Source: Chloroflexota bacterium (GTDB lineage: Bacteria > Chloroflexota > Anaerolineae > Anaerolineales > Villigracilaceae). Taken from it: a DNA stretch of 21,380 bases. Location: NCBI GenBank assembly GCA_021796315.1, contig JAJYOH010000032.1, positions 1 through 21,380 on the forward strand, written 5' to 3'. Both the position numbers and the translations under genes were made by a program. How positions within the stretch are numbered: position 1 is the stretch's first letter; every line of letters begins with the position of its first letter. Under the pieces are notes generated by a model. That model did not search any database and was not told the DNA's origin. It saw only the letters and a program-made list of their open reading frames with translations. Below, piece by piece: positions 13,660 through 21,380 of the stretch.

Positions 13660-14109
13660 GTGGCTGGACCCAAATCCATGTTCCTCTTTTATTTTTCCAT
13701 TACGCTTGCCATCTGCTCCAGCGCGCTCTATCACTTTAGCGCCAAAAGCGTGCCATCCAATATCAACTTTGCGATTTCACTGGTTGTGACGTATGCAGTC
13801 GCGCTGGGGATCACGCTGATAACTGCGCTTCTTTTCCCCGCCCCAAACGGACTGGCCTTCGAGTTGAAGCAACTCAACTGGGCCAGTTTCCTGCTGGCCG
13901 TTGCCATCGTCGGGATCGAGTTCGGCTTCCTGATGGTCTATCGCTCCGGTTGGAATCTGGGAATCGCCGCAGTGCTGGTGAATGTGGTGGCTTCGTTGAT
14001 TTTGTTGCCGGTGGCGATTTTCTTTTTTAAAGATAAAATCTCGTGGGTCAACATTGCCGGGATCTTTGTCTGCCTGGCTGGTTTGATCATGTTGAACTGG
14101 AAAAGGTAA
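13660..14109 (+). CDS. Half-size EamA/DMT-type membrane transporter
   Basis: This protein of about 149 residues has four to five hydrophobic segments, beginning FLFYFSITLAICSSALYHFSAKS. It ends in a characteristic helix pair, ILLPVAIFFFKDKISWVNIAGIFVC then LAGLIMLNWK. That ending matches one EamA domain of the drug/metabolite transporter superfamily. Full EamA proteins carry two such domains (about 300 residues). Single-domain forms act as dimers, like EmrE and the ArnE/ArnF flippase pair. A role in moving a lipid-linked sugar is possible here but unproven. I chose GTG at 13660, which has GAAAGGA about 9 bases upstream. TTG 13639 and ATG 13678 are alternatives. Confidence 0.65.
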   Translation: MAGPKSMFLFYFSITLAICSSALYHFSAKSVPSNINFAISLVVTYAVALGITLITALLFPAPNGLAFELKQLNWASFLLAVAIVGIEFGFLMVYRSGWNLGIAAVLVNVVASLILLPVAIFFFKDKISWVNIAGIFVCLAGLIMLNWKR

Positions 14110-14126
14110 TTGGAGAACTTATAAAG

Positions 14127-15155
14127 ATGTTTTCTCGTTTCAGAACTGCCGCTCGCATTCTCCTCAAGGGCGACCCTCAAAAGAAAACCCGCAACCCTGT
14201 TCCTGCTATCACGCCCGAAGAAGTGGCGGAGATCAAGCAATTCTTTCCGCGCGAGAAATTCTTCATCTTCGGTCATGCCCGTTCAGGGACGACTCTGTTG
14301 ATGCGCCTCGCGCGCCTGCACCCCGAAGTTCATTGCAATTATCAAGCTCACTTCTTTACTCGCAAACCGTTGCTGAAATCGCTGGTCGATTCACCTGAAA
14401 TCGAAGAATGGTTGACGCGCAAGTCCAACCGCTGGAATCAAGGCCGCGATCTCTCGCCGCTTGTGCTGCGTGCGTCGGCGGATTTCATCATGGAACGCGA
14501 CGCGGCCCGCGAGGGAAAAATGATCGTGGGAGATAAAAGCCCTTCGTCCACCATCCACGGTCAGGCTGTGCGCGACGCGTATACAATTTATCCCGATGCA
14601 AAACTGGTTTACATTGTCCGCGATGGACGCGATGTGCTGATCTCGGAACGTTTCCGCAATTTCGTGGAAGAATCCAAATTTCTGAGCGCGGAGGATAAAC
14701 GCATTATTGAAGATTTGCGTAAAGATCAGACGCCCTTCACGAATGGCGCTCGCTCGATCTTCACTGAGACTTTTATCCGGCGCGTGGCAAAAGGCTGGGT
14801 CACTGATCTAAAAGAAACTGAAGATGAAGCGCAAAGACTTTATAGCCAAAATTATTTTGGTCTGCGCTATGAAGATTTGCTCGCGAAACCTTTCGATGAA
14901 ATGAGCAGGCTCTGGAAATTTCTTGATGTAAAAAAAATCAGCAAGTCGCTGGAGAAGGAAATCAAGGCCGAGATGTCATCCAATCCCGATGAAGAATGGC
15001 AGTCCAAACGCAACGGGGACATTTCTTCATTCCTGCCGAAGGGTCAAGCCGGAAACTGGCAGAGACTTTTCACTGAGCGCGATAAAGTGGTCTTCAAGGA
15101 AGTCGCGGGCGAGATGTTGGTCAAATGGAAGTACGAGAAAGGTTTGAATTGGTAA
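14127..15155 (+). CDS. PAPS-dependent sulfotransferase
   Basis: This 342-residue enzyme transfers sulfate from PAPS to a hydroxyl or amine on an acceptor. The 5'-phosphosulfate-binding loop is GHARSGTTLL at residues 49-58. The 3'-phosphate-binding motif is VYIVRDGRDVLISERF at 161-176, with the usual Arg165 and Ser173. Between them, MIVGDKSPS is also typical. A C-terminal block (LPKGQAGNWQRLFTE) matches the GxxGxWKxxFT element of the family. There is no signal peptide, so it acts in the cytoplasm, probably on a carbohydrate or lipid-linked precursor. The frame is open upstream to 14043, but that would overlap the transporter gene. ATG 14127 lies just downstream of GGAG and gives a normal N-terminus. 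The Sat-CysC gene downstream would supply its PAPS. Confidence 0.88.
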   Translation: MFSRFRTAARILLKGDPQKKTRNPVPAITPEEVAEIKQFFPREKFFIFGHARSGTTLLMRLARLHPEVHCNYQAHFFTRKPLLKSLVDSPEIEEWLTRKSNRWNQGRDLSPLVLRASADFIMERDAAREGKMIVGDKSPSSTIHGQAVRDAYTIYPDAKLVYIVRDGRDVLISERFRNFVEESKFLSAEDKRIIEDLRKDQTPFTNGARSIFTETFIRRVAKGWVTDLKETEDEAQRLYSQNYFGLRYEDLLAKPFDEMSRLWKFLDVKKISKSLEKEIKAEMSSNPDEEWQSKRNGDISSFLPKGQAGNWQRLFTERDKVVFKEVAGEMLVKWKYEKGLNW

Positions 15156-15162
15156 TTTTTTT

Positions 15163-15230
15163 AACCACGAAGGTCACGAAGGAACACCAAGGAAAAGATT
15201 TAAGCCTTACCCCTTTGTGTTCTTTGTGGT
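15163..15230. repeat. Dispersed inverted repeat (ACCACGAAGG ... CTTTGTGGT)
   Basis: AACCACGAAGGTCACGAAGG begins at 15163, and CCTTTGTGTTCTTTGTGGT ends at 15230. The arms are imperfect inverted repeats with a roughly 9-10 base internal periodicity (ACGAAGG, ACGAAGG, CCAAGG). The repeat fills the gap before the oxidoreductase gene and shares its layout with the repeat at 12913. Confidence 0.7.
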
Positions 15231-15242
15231 AAAGAAGGTTTT

Positions 15243-16271
15243 ATGAAATTCTTAATAGCTGGCTTGGGTTCTATTGGAAGAAGACATTTTCGCAACCTGA
15301 TCGCCCTCGGCGAAAAAGATATTATCCTTCTGCGTTCTCATCGCGCGACTTTGCCAGATGACGAACTGGCTGGTTATCCCGTTGAAACTAATTTGATAGA
15401 GGCATTGAAAACGCACAAGCCTGATGCGGTGATCATAGCGAATCCAACGTCGCTGCATCTCGATGTCGCCATTCCTGCCGCCGAAGCAGGCTGTCACATT
15501 TTGTTGGAAAAACCGGTTTCAAATTCCTTGGATCGGCTGGACGTTTTGCAAAAAGCCGCGCAAAAAAGCGGCAGCAAAATTCTGGTTGGTTTTCAGTTTC
15601 GCTATCACCCAACTCTCAACAAAGCCCGCGAATTGATTCGGCAAGGCGCACTCGGAAAAATCCTGACCGTCCACGCGCATTGGGGTGAATATCTGCCCAA
15701 CTGGCATCCGTGGGAGGATTATCGTCAGGGTTACGCTGCGTGCGCGGACCTGGGCGGCGGCGCAATCGTCACGTTGACTCATCCGCTCGATTATTTACGC
15801 TTCATGCTGGGCGATGTCGAATCTTTGTGGTCATTTAATGGGCATATTTCGCCGCTGGAAATTGACGTCGAAGATACAGCCGAGATCGGTATAAAATTTT
15901 TTGGCGGCGCAGTTGGCAGCGTGCATTTGAATTATGTTCAAAGGCCGCCGGTTCATCGCCTGGAAATTGTCGGAACGCGGGGCACGTTTCGCTGGGATAA
16001 CGCTGATGGCATCCTGCACTTTTTTAAAATGCCGGCGGAATTTGGAACATGGAGCGATAATCCGCCAGCAACAGTGGTCGAGCAGTACAAGCTTTCAGAT
16101 GGGTTTGAACGGAACCAGCTTTTCGCGGCGCAAACGCGTCATTTTATAGAGGTCGTTCGCGGCGAGTCCGAACCGGTTTGCAGTCTGGATGATGGGATTC
16201 AGGCTCTGCGCCTTGCGCTGGCGGCAAAAGAGTCGTCCAAAGATGAAGTTCTTGTGCATTTGAATCCTTAG
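15243..16271 (+). CDS. Gfo/Idh/MocA family oxidoreductase
   Basis: This 342-residue NAD(P)-dependent sugar dehydrogenase-type protein has the Rossmann motif GLGSIGRRH at 7-15. IIANPTSLHLDVA at 64-76 and LLEKPVS at 87-93, with the conserved EKP, follow. The C-terminal alpha/beta domain contains EYLPNWHPWEDY and GGGAIVTLTHPLDYLRF, with the family's catalytic-region His. Members oxidise or reduce hydroxyls of sugars and inositols, often nucleotide sugars. Subfamilies with this NWHPWEDY segment are often found near NeuB and SpsF genes, as here. Its substrate is unknown; it may act on the aminosugar or nonulosonate precursor, or on another sugar of the glycan. The next gene starts 8 bases after its stop. 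Confidence 0.82.
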   Translation: MKFLIAGLGSIGRRHFRNLIALGEKDIILLRSHRATLPDDELAGYPVETNLIEALKTHKPDAVIIANPTSLHLDVAIPAAEAGCHILLEKPVSNSLDRLDVLQKAAQKSGSKILVGFQFRYHPTLNKARELIRQGALGKILTVHAHWGEYLPNWHPWEDYRQGYAACADLGGGAIVTLTHPLDYLRFMLGDVESLWSFNGHISPLEIDVEDTAEIGIKFFGGAVGSVHLNYVQRPPVHRLEIVGTRGTFRWDNADGILHFFKMPAEFGTWSDNPPATVVEQYKLSDGFERNQLFAAQTRHFIEVVRGESEPVCSLDDGIQALRLALAAKESSKDEVLVHLNP

Positions 16272-16279
16272 GATAAATT

Positions 16280-18307
16280 ATGGAAAAAGCGAAAACTTTT
16301 TTTAGATCAGAACTTTTTATTTCGATCTCTTTGCTTGTCCTGATTTCAGCGATGGCTTACTTACCATTCGTTGGACATTTTCGTTATTTCAACGATGACT
16401 GGTATGAAATTTATTCAGCCAATGCGCGCGGGCCGATGATCTTTCAGACGATTTATAGCATTGACCGTCCGATCCGTACGTTGGTGATGGCGCCAGCTTA
16501 TATGTTGTTCGGTGGAAATTCGCTTTACTACAACTTGAGTGCGTATTTCTTTAGGGTCCTGAGCGCGCTCGGCTTGTTGTGGCTGGTCAGGATGTTGTGG
16601 CCTCGACAACGCACAGCCGGCACCTTGATGGCATTGTTGTTTCTGGTCTATCCGGGTTTTCTGTCGCAGGTTGAGGGAATAGATTATCAATCGCAAATGG
16701 TCAGCCTGGCGGCCGGTGTGTTTTCGATTGTGCTGCTGGTACGTGCAGCACAATCCACAAAGTTGGCCGCGAAGTTTGCGTTGTATGCAGTCTCTATTTT
16801 GTTGAGCTGGTTCTATTTGGGATTGGTTGAATATTTTATTGGATTTGAAGTTGTAAAGTTCGCCTGCCTGGCGATATTTGTTTTAAGGGAACGCTCGAGC
16901 TGGCGGGCGAAATTCCTGCAGGTGTTACGCGGCTGGCTGCCTGCCTTTATTGGTTTGTTCCCGTTTTTGTTCTGGCGCATCTTTATTTTTAAGAGTGAAC
17001 GCGGCGCAACGGACATCGGAGCGCAGTTGGGGGGACTGGTCGGATCCCCGCTTTCGCTGATAGCGCATTGGGCGCTTAATCTCTCCCAGGACTCGTTAAA
17101 AGTATTTTTGACGGCGTGGACAACGCCATTCGAACAGTTGGCGCTCCCTCTGAATTTTTGGGATTCCATGCTGGTCATTGTAGCGGGGTTGATTTCCATT
17201 ACATTGACGATTCTTGCGTTGAAGCGGATCGAATCCGTGCAGGGAGTTGCCGGGAATGACGATCACGATTGGAAGCGCGAGGCATTTTGGCTGGGGTTGG
17301 CCACGGTTGTCTTTTGTCTTCTTCCAATAACGATTGTTAATCGGCAGGTGGTATTTCCAGAGTATTCCCGTTATACGCTGGCTGGTTCCGTTGGCGTTGC
17401 GATGGTCCTGATCGCCATTTTGTTTTCTTTCTCAAAAACGATTTTTCGTTGGGTGGGTATTTCCATCCTAATTCTGTTGGCGGTTATGACGCATTTTGCC
17501 AACGGACTTACTGCGGCTCGCAGTTCAGATGCCATGAGCGCTTTTTGGTGGCAGGTATCATGGCGCATTCCGCAGATCGAGAAAAATACCACGCTGATTG
17601 CGAATTATCCGGTTACAGCGGCGGCAGAGGATTATTTTGTGTGGGGGCCTGCAAACATGATCTATTACCCTGAAAGTCAAAATGCGCGCTATATTCAGCC
17701 GGGGGTCTTTGCTGTTGTGCTCGATCATTCAGCCGTCATCAAGGTGCTGACTGGCCTGAAACAACCGTATGTAAAACGACGCGGCATTGTTTCATATCCC
17801 AATTATCGAAATATTTTGATATTAACCCAACCCTCAACGCAATCCTGTGTGCAGGTTGTAAATGGGGCGCAGCCAGAGTTTTCTCCCCATGAAGATGAAC
17901 GCATTATGCAGATCTCGCCATACTCGCAAGCCGGGCGCGTCCTTCCGGGACGGGATTTTCCCGTTCCGCCGTACCCCGCATTCGGGTCCGAGCCGACGCG
18001 CGGATGGTGCTACTATTACGAGAAAGCCGCTTACGCGCGTCAAATTGGCGATTGGTCCGAAGTCTTGCGTCTGGCCGATGAAGCAGCAAAGTTGGGGTTT
18101 GCTCCATCAGATCCGATCGAGTGGATGCCCTTCGTGCAGGCTTATGCATTACTTGGCAACGTATCTAAATTAACAGAGTTGGCCCCGTCCGTTGTTGCCG
18201 ATCCGTTTGTTGCCCAGCAGGCCTGTCACATTTTGGGTGGAATGCCGAATCTAAGCGCTTCTGTAACCGAGGTTATAAATAAGTTGTATTGCGCCACAGG
18301 GAACTAA
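16280..18307 (+). CDS. Large polytopic membrane protein, GT-C-like
   Basis: This 675-residue protein has about 11-12 hydrophobic segments over residues 10-410 and a soluble C-terminal region of about 240 residues. After the first segment comes HFRYFNDDWYEIYSA, with D39 and D40 in the place where GT-C transferases hold their catalytic acid. A second polar element is SIDRPIRTLVMAPAY. The soluble part contains VWGPANMIYYPE and, near the end, helical repeats (ARQIGDWSEVLRLADEAAK) that look TPR-like. I read it as a probable lipid-linked-sugar-using glycosyltransferase or related glycan membrane enzyme. A non-catalytic relative cannot be excluded. It is the last gene of the run before an intergenic region with a promoter. 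Confidence 0.6.
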   Translation: MEKAKTFFRSELFISISLLVLISAMAYLPFVGHFRYFNDDWYEIYSANARGPMIFQTIYSIDRPIRTLVMAPAYMLFGGNSLYYNLSAYFFRVLSALGLLWLVRMLWPRQRTAGTLMALLFLVYPGFLSQVEGIDYQSQMVSLAAGVFSIVLLVRAAQSTKLAAKFALYAVSILLSWFYLGLVEYFIGFEVVKFACLAIFVLRERSSWRAKFLQVLRGWLPAFIGLFPFLFWRIFIFKSERGATDIGAQLGGLVGSPLSLIAHWALNLSQDSLKVFLTAWTTPFEQLALPLNFWDSMLVIVAGLISITLTILALKRIESVQGVAGNDDHDWKREAFWLGLATVVFCLLPITIVNRQVVFPEYSRYTLAGSVGVAMVLIAILFSFSKTIFRWVGISILILLAVMTHFANGLTAARSSDAMSAFWWQVSWRIPQIEKNTTLIANYPVTAAAEDYFVWGPANMIYYPESQNARYIQPGVFAVVLDHSAVIKVLTGLKQPYVKRRGIVSYPNYRNILILTQPSTQSCVQVVNGAQPEFSPHEDERIMQISPYSQAGRVLPGRDFPVPPYPAFGSEPTRGWCYYYEKAAYARQIGDWSEVLRLADEAAKLGFAPSDPIEWMPFVQAYALLGNVSKLTELAPSVVADPFVAQQACHILGGMPNLSASVTEVINKLYCATGN

Positions 18308-18317
18308 ATTAGCTTCT

Positions 18318-18357
18318 AAAATTCAGTGATTGAATTTTGAATAAACTGCGCTATAAT
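18318..18357 (+). promoter_or_regulatory. Predicted sigma-70-type promoter with overlapping inverted repeat
   Basis: TTGAAT at 18330-18335 and TATAAT at 18352-18357 are separated by 16 bases. They lie 52 bases upstream of the sat-cysC start, whose Shine-Dalgarno is GGAG at 18401-18404. A perfect 8-bp inverted repeat, AAAATTCA (18318-18325) and TGAATTTT (18331-18338) with a 5-base spacer, overlaps the -35 element. It could be an operator, or a weak terminator for the gene before it. Confidence 0.55.
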
Positions 18358-18409
18358 TGGGGCTTGCATTTGAGCAATCATCCTGCAATTCTAATTTCAT
18401 GGAGTAAAC

Positions 18410-20140
18410 ATGTCGAAAGCTAAATTGATTACCCCCTATGGCGGAAAGCTGGTGAGCCTGGCGCTGACCGGTGCGGAACGTGACGAGCAACTTGCACGCG
18501 CTTCGAAACTCCCCTCGATCAAGATCACAATGCGGAATTTGTGCGACCTGGAGTTGATCGCCACTGGCGGATTTTCCCCGTTAGATCGCTTCATGGGCAA
18601 GGCGGACTATGAGCGGGTTCTGCACGAGATGCGACTCAGCGACGGGACGCTTTTTCCGCTTCCCATCACGCTGACGGCGGATCCGAAAGATTTGCCGACT
18701 GTTGGCGAAGATATTGTTCTGCGCAACTCGAACAATGATGTGATCGCGGTTATGACCCTCGATGAAGTCTATCACTGGGATGCCGGGACCGAAGCGGCGC
18801 TGGCTTACGGTTCGACAGATGCCAAGCACCCGATGGTTTCAGAGATGGCGCGCTGGGGAAAAGTTTGCATCTCCGGCCCGATGAAAGTTGTCAACCTGCC
18901 GAAGTATCATGACTTCAAGGAATTACGCCGCACGCCTGCCGAAGTCCGCGACCTGCTCGAGAAGATGGGCAACGATAACGTGGTTGCTTTCCAGACGCGC
19001 AATCCATTGCATCGCATCCATGAAGAATTGACCAAGCGCGCCGCCGAAGCGGTGGGTGGCAGCCTGTTGATTCATCCCGTGGTTGGCATGACCAAGCCCG
19101 GCGACGTGGATCACTTCACGCGCGTCCGCATTTATAAAGCGTTGGTTGAAAAATATTACGACAAAAATAAAACTGTTTTATCTTTGCTTCCGCTTGCAAT
19201 GCGCATGGCGGGACCGAAGGAAGTTCTTTTACATGCCATTATCCGACGCAATCATGGCGTGAATCATTTGATCGTCGGGCGCGATCACGCGGGGCCGGGA
19301 AAAGATTCTACGGGCAAACCGTTCTACGGTCCGTATGACGCGCAGGATAACATGCACAAGTACGAGCACGAAATTGGCGTCAAAGCCATCCCGTTCGAGG
19401 AACTTGTTTATCTTCCCGATGAAGATCGCTATGTTGAAAACAAGGATATTCCCGCCGGCGCGAAAGTTTTGAATATTTCCGGCACGCAGGTGCGCGATGA
19501 TTATTTGGCGAAGGGCAAACTTTTGCCGCCGTGGTTTACGCGCCCTGAGACCGCCGAGATTCTGCGACAGATGTATCCGCCGCGTCACACGCAGGGTGTC
19601 TGCATTTGGTTCACCGGCTTGAGCGGATCGGGCAAGACCGCCACCACTGAAGTGTTGACCGCGCTGATGCTCGAACGCGGACGCGAGATCGCCATTCTCG
19701 ACGGCGATGTGGTTCGCACGCATCTTTCAAAAGGTTTGGGCTTCAGCAAGGAAGACCGCGATACAAATATTTTGCGTATCGGTTTTGTGGCTGGTGAGAT
19801 CGTCCATGCCGGCGGCGTTGTGATTTGCGCGGCCATCAGTCCGTATCGCGCGGCGCGCGAGGAAGCTCGCAAGATGGTCGGCGCGGACAACTTCGTGATG
19901 GTTTACATGGACACGCCCGTTGAAGTCTGTGAACAGCGCGATGTGAAAGGTTTGTACGCGAAGGCTCGTCAGGCCATGGCTGACGGACATCCGATGGGCT
20001 TCACCGGCGTGGACGATCCGTATGAGCCGCCGATCGATCCTGAGATCACTTTGCAGGGCAGCGGCATCACGCCCGAAGAAAATGCGCGCAAGATCATCGC
20101 GTATCTTGAGCAGCAGGGTTTCGTTCTCCCTCAACAATAA
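18410..20140 (+). CDS. Bifunctional sulfate adenylyltransferase / APS kinase
   Basis: This 576-residue fusion makes PAPS from sulfate and ATP. The N-terminal sulfate adenylyltransferase part (about 1-390) has QTRNPLHRIHE starting at residue 195, which holds the sulfate- and ATP-binding Gln, Arg and His residues. GRDHAGPG is at 290-297, and ISGTQVRD comes near 364. The APS kinase part (about 395-570) has the P-loop GLSGSGKT at 403-410, DGDVVRTHL, FSKEDRDTNILRIGFVA and ISPYRAAREEAR. All key motifs of both halves are intact. The order (Sat then CysC) is that of the Aquifex-type fusion. PAPS output and a nearby sulfotransferase argue for sulfation of the glycan; assimilatory use is the alternative. 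It has its own predicted promoter. Confidence 0.93.
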   Translation: MSKAKLITPYGGKLVSLALTGAERDEQLARASKLPSIKITMRNLCDLELIATGGFSPLDRFMGKADYERVLHEMRLSDGTLFPLPITLTADPKDLPTVGEDIVLRNSNNDVIAVMTLDEVYHWDAGTEAALAYGSTDAKHPMVSEMARWGKVCISGPMKVVNLPKYHDFKELRRTPAEVRDLLEKMGNDNVVAFQTRNPLHRIHEELTKRAAEAVGGSLLIHPVVGMTKPGDVDHFTRVRIYKALVEKYYDKNKTVLSLLPLAMRMAGPKEVLLHAIIRRNHGVNHLIVGRDHAGPGKDSTGKPFYGPYDAQDNMHKYEHEIGVKAIPFEELVYLPDEDRYVENKDIPAGAKVLNISGTQVRDDYLAKGKLLPPWFTRPETAEILRQMYPPRHTQGVCIWFTGLSGSGKTATTEVLTALMLERGREIAILDGDVVRTHLSKGLGFSKEDRDTNILRIGFVAGEIVHAGGVVICAAISPYRAAREEARKMVGADNFVMVYMDTPVEVCEQRDVKGLYAKARQAMADGHPMGFTGVDDPYEPPIDPEITLQGSGITPEENARKIIAYLEQQGFVLPQQ

Positions 20141-20149
20141 TCGACGGTA

Positions 20150-20172
20150 GGGGCGCGGCATTGCCGTGCCCC
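20150..20172. repeat. Short perfect-length hairpin repeat (GGGGCGCGGCA family)
   Basis: GGGGCGCGGCA (20150-20160) pairs with TGCCGTGCCCC (20162-20172) around a single central base, with one G-T wobble. The preceding GGTA and GC-rich core resemble dispersed hairpin repeats. There is no following T run, so it does not look like an intrinsic terminator. It sits 7 bases before the next ATG and could hinder ribosome loading. Confidence 0.65.
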
Positions 20173-20179
20173 AACAAAA

Positions 20180-21380
20180 ATGAATCGCACAACCATCCTC
20201 CGCATCGCCTCATTCGTGACCCTCGGCCTGCTGGCCGCTCTCGGAGTTTTTCTCATTCTGAAAGCGACTCCAGAAGGTCTTGGTCTCTCGGACGATTCCG
20301 TCGGATACATCGCAGGCGCGCGCAGTATTTTGGCGGGACACGGTTATCGAGAAGCGTGGCTCGCCTCCAACGGGCCTGTAACGCATTTCCCGCCGGCCTT
20401 TCCGTCTGTGTTGGCGTTCATCGGATTGTTCGGACTCGACCCGTTGCGCGGCTCACGTTTTCTCAACGCGTTGTTGTTTGGCTTGAACACCGGTTTGCTG
20501 GGCATCCTCGGCTGGCGCATGACGAAAAAATTGACCGCTGGATTAATTCTCGCGGCATTGTTCGTGACCAATGCACAGCTTTTACAAGTCCATGCAGTGG
20601 CGATGAGCGAGCCGCTCTTTATTTTTTTGAGTCTGCTCGCTTTTTGGGCGTTTGATCTTTACTTCGAGCGCGACCAGCATTGGTTGTGGCTGGTGCTGAC
20701 GGCGTTCTCCGCTGGCGCGGCATATCTGACTCGTTATGCGGGCCTGGCGCTCGTTGCTACATTTGTCGTGGCGCTTTTTGTTTTGCATGATTCGTGGCGC
20801 AAACGTTTTATCAACTCAGGTATTTTTATCGTCAGTTTTTTGCCGTGGGCATTGACCTGGGCCATTCGCAATGAAGTTGTCGGCGGGAATATCGCCAATC
20901 GCAACCTGATCTGGCACCCGCTCAATCCCGATAATCTGAGGCTTGGTCTTTCAACCGTCGCGGAATTTTTCATTCCAACCGAAACCTTGCGCCAGACTCT
21001 GGTCAAGGCTGGAGTGTTTCAAATCGTCATCGCCCTGATCCTCGGCGCGGTTTTGATCTGGATGGTGTGGAAGGGTTGGAAAAAATTCTTAACGCCTCAG
21101 CAGCCAACTCGTCCGGAAATTATCGCGTTCACGAACGGGCTGTATTTTCTCGGCTATCTGGCGTCCATCGTTGCCACGATGTTATTGTTCGACGCATCCA
21201 CAAAATTCCAGGTCAGAATCCTCGCGCCGATGTACGTCTCGTTTTTTATTTTGTTGACTGCTTTGGGAATGTGGCTGTGGAGCAAACGCCGTGAAGCTGT
21301 CATCGCGCTCACGGTTTTTGTTTTGGCCGTTTCAATCTATGGTCAAACGCTGGCGGTTCAACAACTTGAAAAAGGCGGCA
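20180..21380 (+). CDS. GT-C membrane glycosyltransferase (GT39/ArnT-like), 3' partial
   Basis: The frame from ATG 20180 (MNRTTILRIASFV) is open to the end of the window, about 400 residues, so the gene is cut. The first hydrophobic segment is at about 10-28. It is followed by LGLSDDSVGYIAGARSILAG, where the SDD acids sit in the GT-C catalytic loop, and by THFPPAFPSVLAFIG. About nine further hydrophobic segments follow, with a polar loop IWHPLNPDNLRLG. This is the pattern of PMT_2 / GT39 transferases that use polyprenyl-phosphate sugars on the outer face of the membrane. The gene follows sat-cysC by 39 bases across a hairpin repeat and is probably co-transcribed with it. Donor and acceptor are unknown. 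Confidence 0.75.
   Translation, partial: MNRTTILRIASFVTLGLLAALGVFLILKATPEGLGLSDDSVGYIAGARSILAGHGYREAWLASNGPVTHFPPAFPSVLAFIGLFGLDPLRGSRFLNALLFGLNTGLLGILGWRMTKKLTAGLILAALFVTNAQLLQVHAVAMSEPLFIFLSLLAFWAFDLYFERDQHWLWLVLTAFSAGAAYLTRYAGLALVATFVVALFVLHDSWRKRFINSGIFIVSFLPWALTWAIRNEVVGGNIANRNLIWHPLNPDNLRLGLSTVAEFFIPTETLRQTLVKAGVFQIVIALILGAVLIWMVWKGWKKFLTPQQPTRPEIIAFTNGLYFLGYLASIVATMLLFDASTKFQVRILAPMYVSFFILLTALGMWLWSKRREAVIALTVFVLAVSIYGQTLAVQQLEKGG

Noticed and set aside
14043..14126. N-terminal extension of the sulfotransferase
   Set aside because: The extension would overlap the transporter gene, and the extra residues look like out-of-frame translation; ATG 14127 gives a normal family start.
19229..19723. 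A 164-residue open frame on the minus strand
   Set aside because: It is antisense to the Sat-CysC gene, which has every family motif; no independent evidence for a gene.
20161..20655. A 164-residue plus-strand frame
   Set aside because: The translation is rich in Arg, His and Ser and has no motif; the frame from 20180 gives a typical membrane glycosyltransferase through to the window end.

Overview
The window reads as part of a surface-polysaccharide (cell-envelope glycan) locus. All 18 genes that I call lie on the + strand, and most are packed head to tail with overlaps or short gaps. Base composition is mid-GC by eye. Several abundant intergenic palindrome families, a sulfate adenylyltransferase-APS kinase fusion and the general protein style suggest a member of the Chloroflexota, probably Anaerolineae-like. 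That assignment is inference from resemblance; there is no rRNA or other marker gene here.

Layout. 1-773 is the 3' part of a class I SAM methyltransferase. 923-8232 holds the sugar-nucleotide core: a PseB-type UDP-GlcNAc 4,6-dehydratase, an RmlD-like reductase, a GT-C membrane glycosyltransferase, a NeuB/PseI-type nonulosonate synthase, a GT4 glycosyltransferase, two tandem LapA-domain membrane proteins and an SpsF-type cytidylyltransferase. 8307-12939 holds two GT-A-type glycosyltransferases, a strikingly AT-rich unknown membrane protein and a GT-B-like transferase. 13029-18307 holds a lipoprotein, a half-size EamA-type transporter, a PAPS-dependent sulfotransferase, a Gfo/Idh/MocA oxidoreductase and a large membrane protein. 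From 18308 a plausible promoter drives the bifunctional Sat-CysC gene that makes PAPS, followed by a GT-C protein cut by the window end.

How the genes fit together. The dehydratase and reductase can make a 6-deoxy-N-acetylaminosugar. The NeuB-type enzyme condenses such a sugar with phosphoenolpyruvate, SpsF can activate the product with CTP, and the glycosyltransferases build it into a glycan. Sat-CysC supplies PAPS to the sulfotransferase. The likely product is a sulfated glycan containing a sialic-acid-like sugar. No C4 aminotransferase or N-acetyltransferase is visible, so the nonulosonate may carry a hydroxyl where pseudaminic and legionaminic acids carry an amine.

The most unusual DNA-level signal is a cluster of six same-strand DnaA-box-like 9-mers (2736-2853), largely helically phased, inside the 3' end of the reductase gene. 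The window is also rich in short mobile-type repeats. At least five families are present, and several run into or sit within reading frames without breaking them. No stretch over 300 bases lacks a gene. No RNA genes, CRISPR arrays, transposases or credible minus-strand genes were seen.
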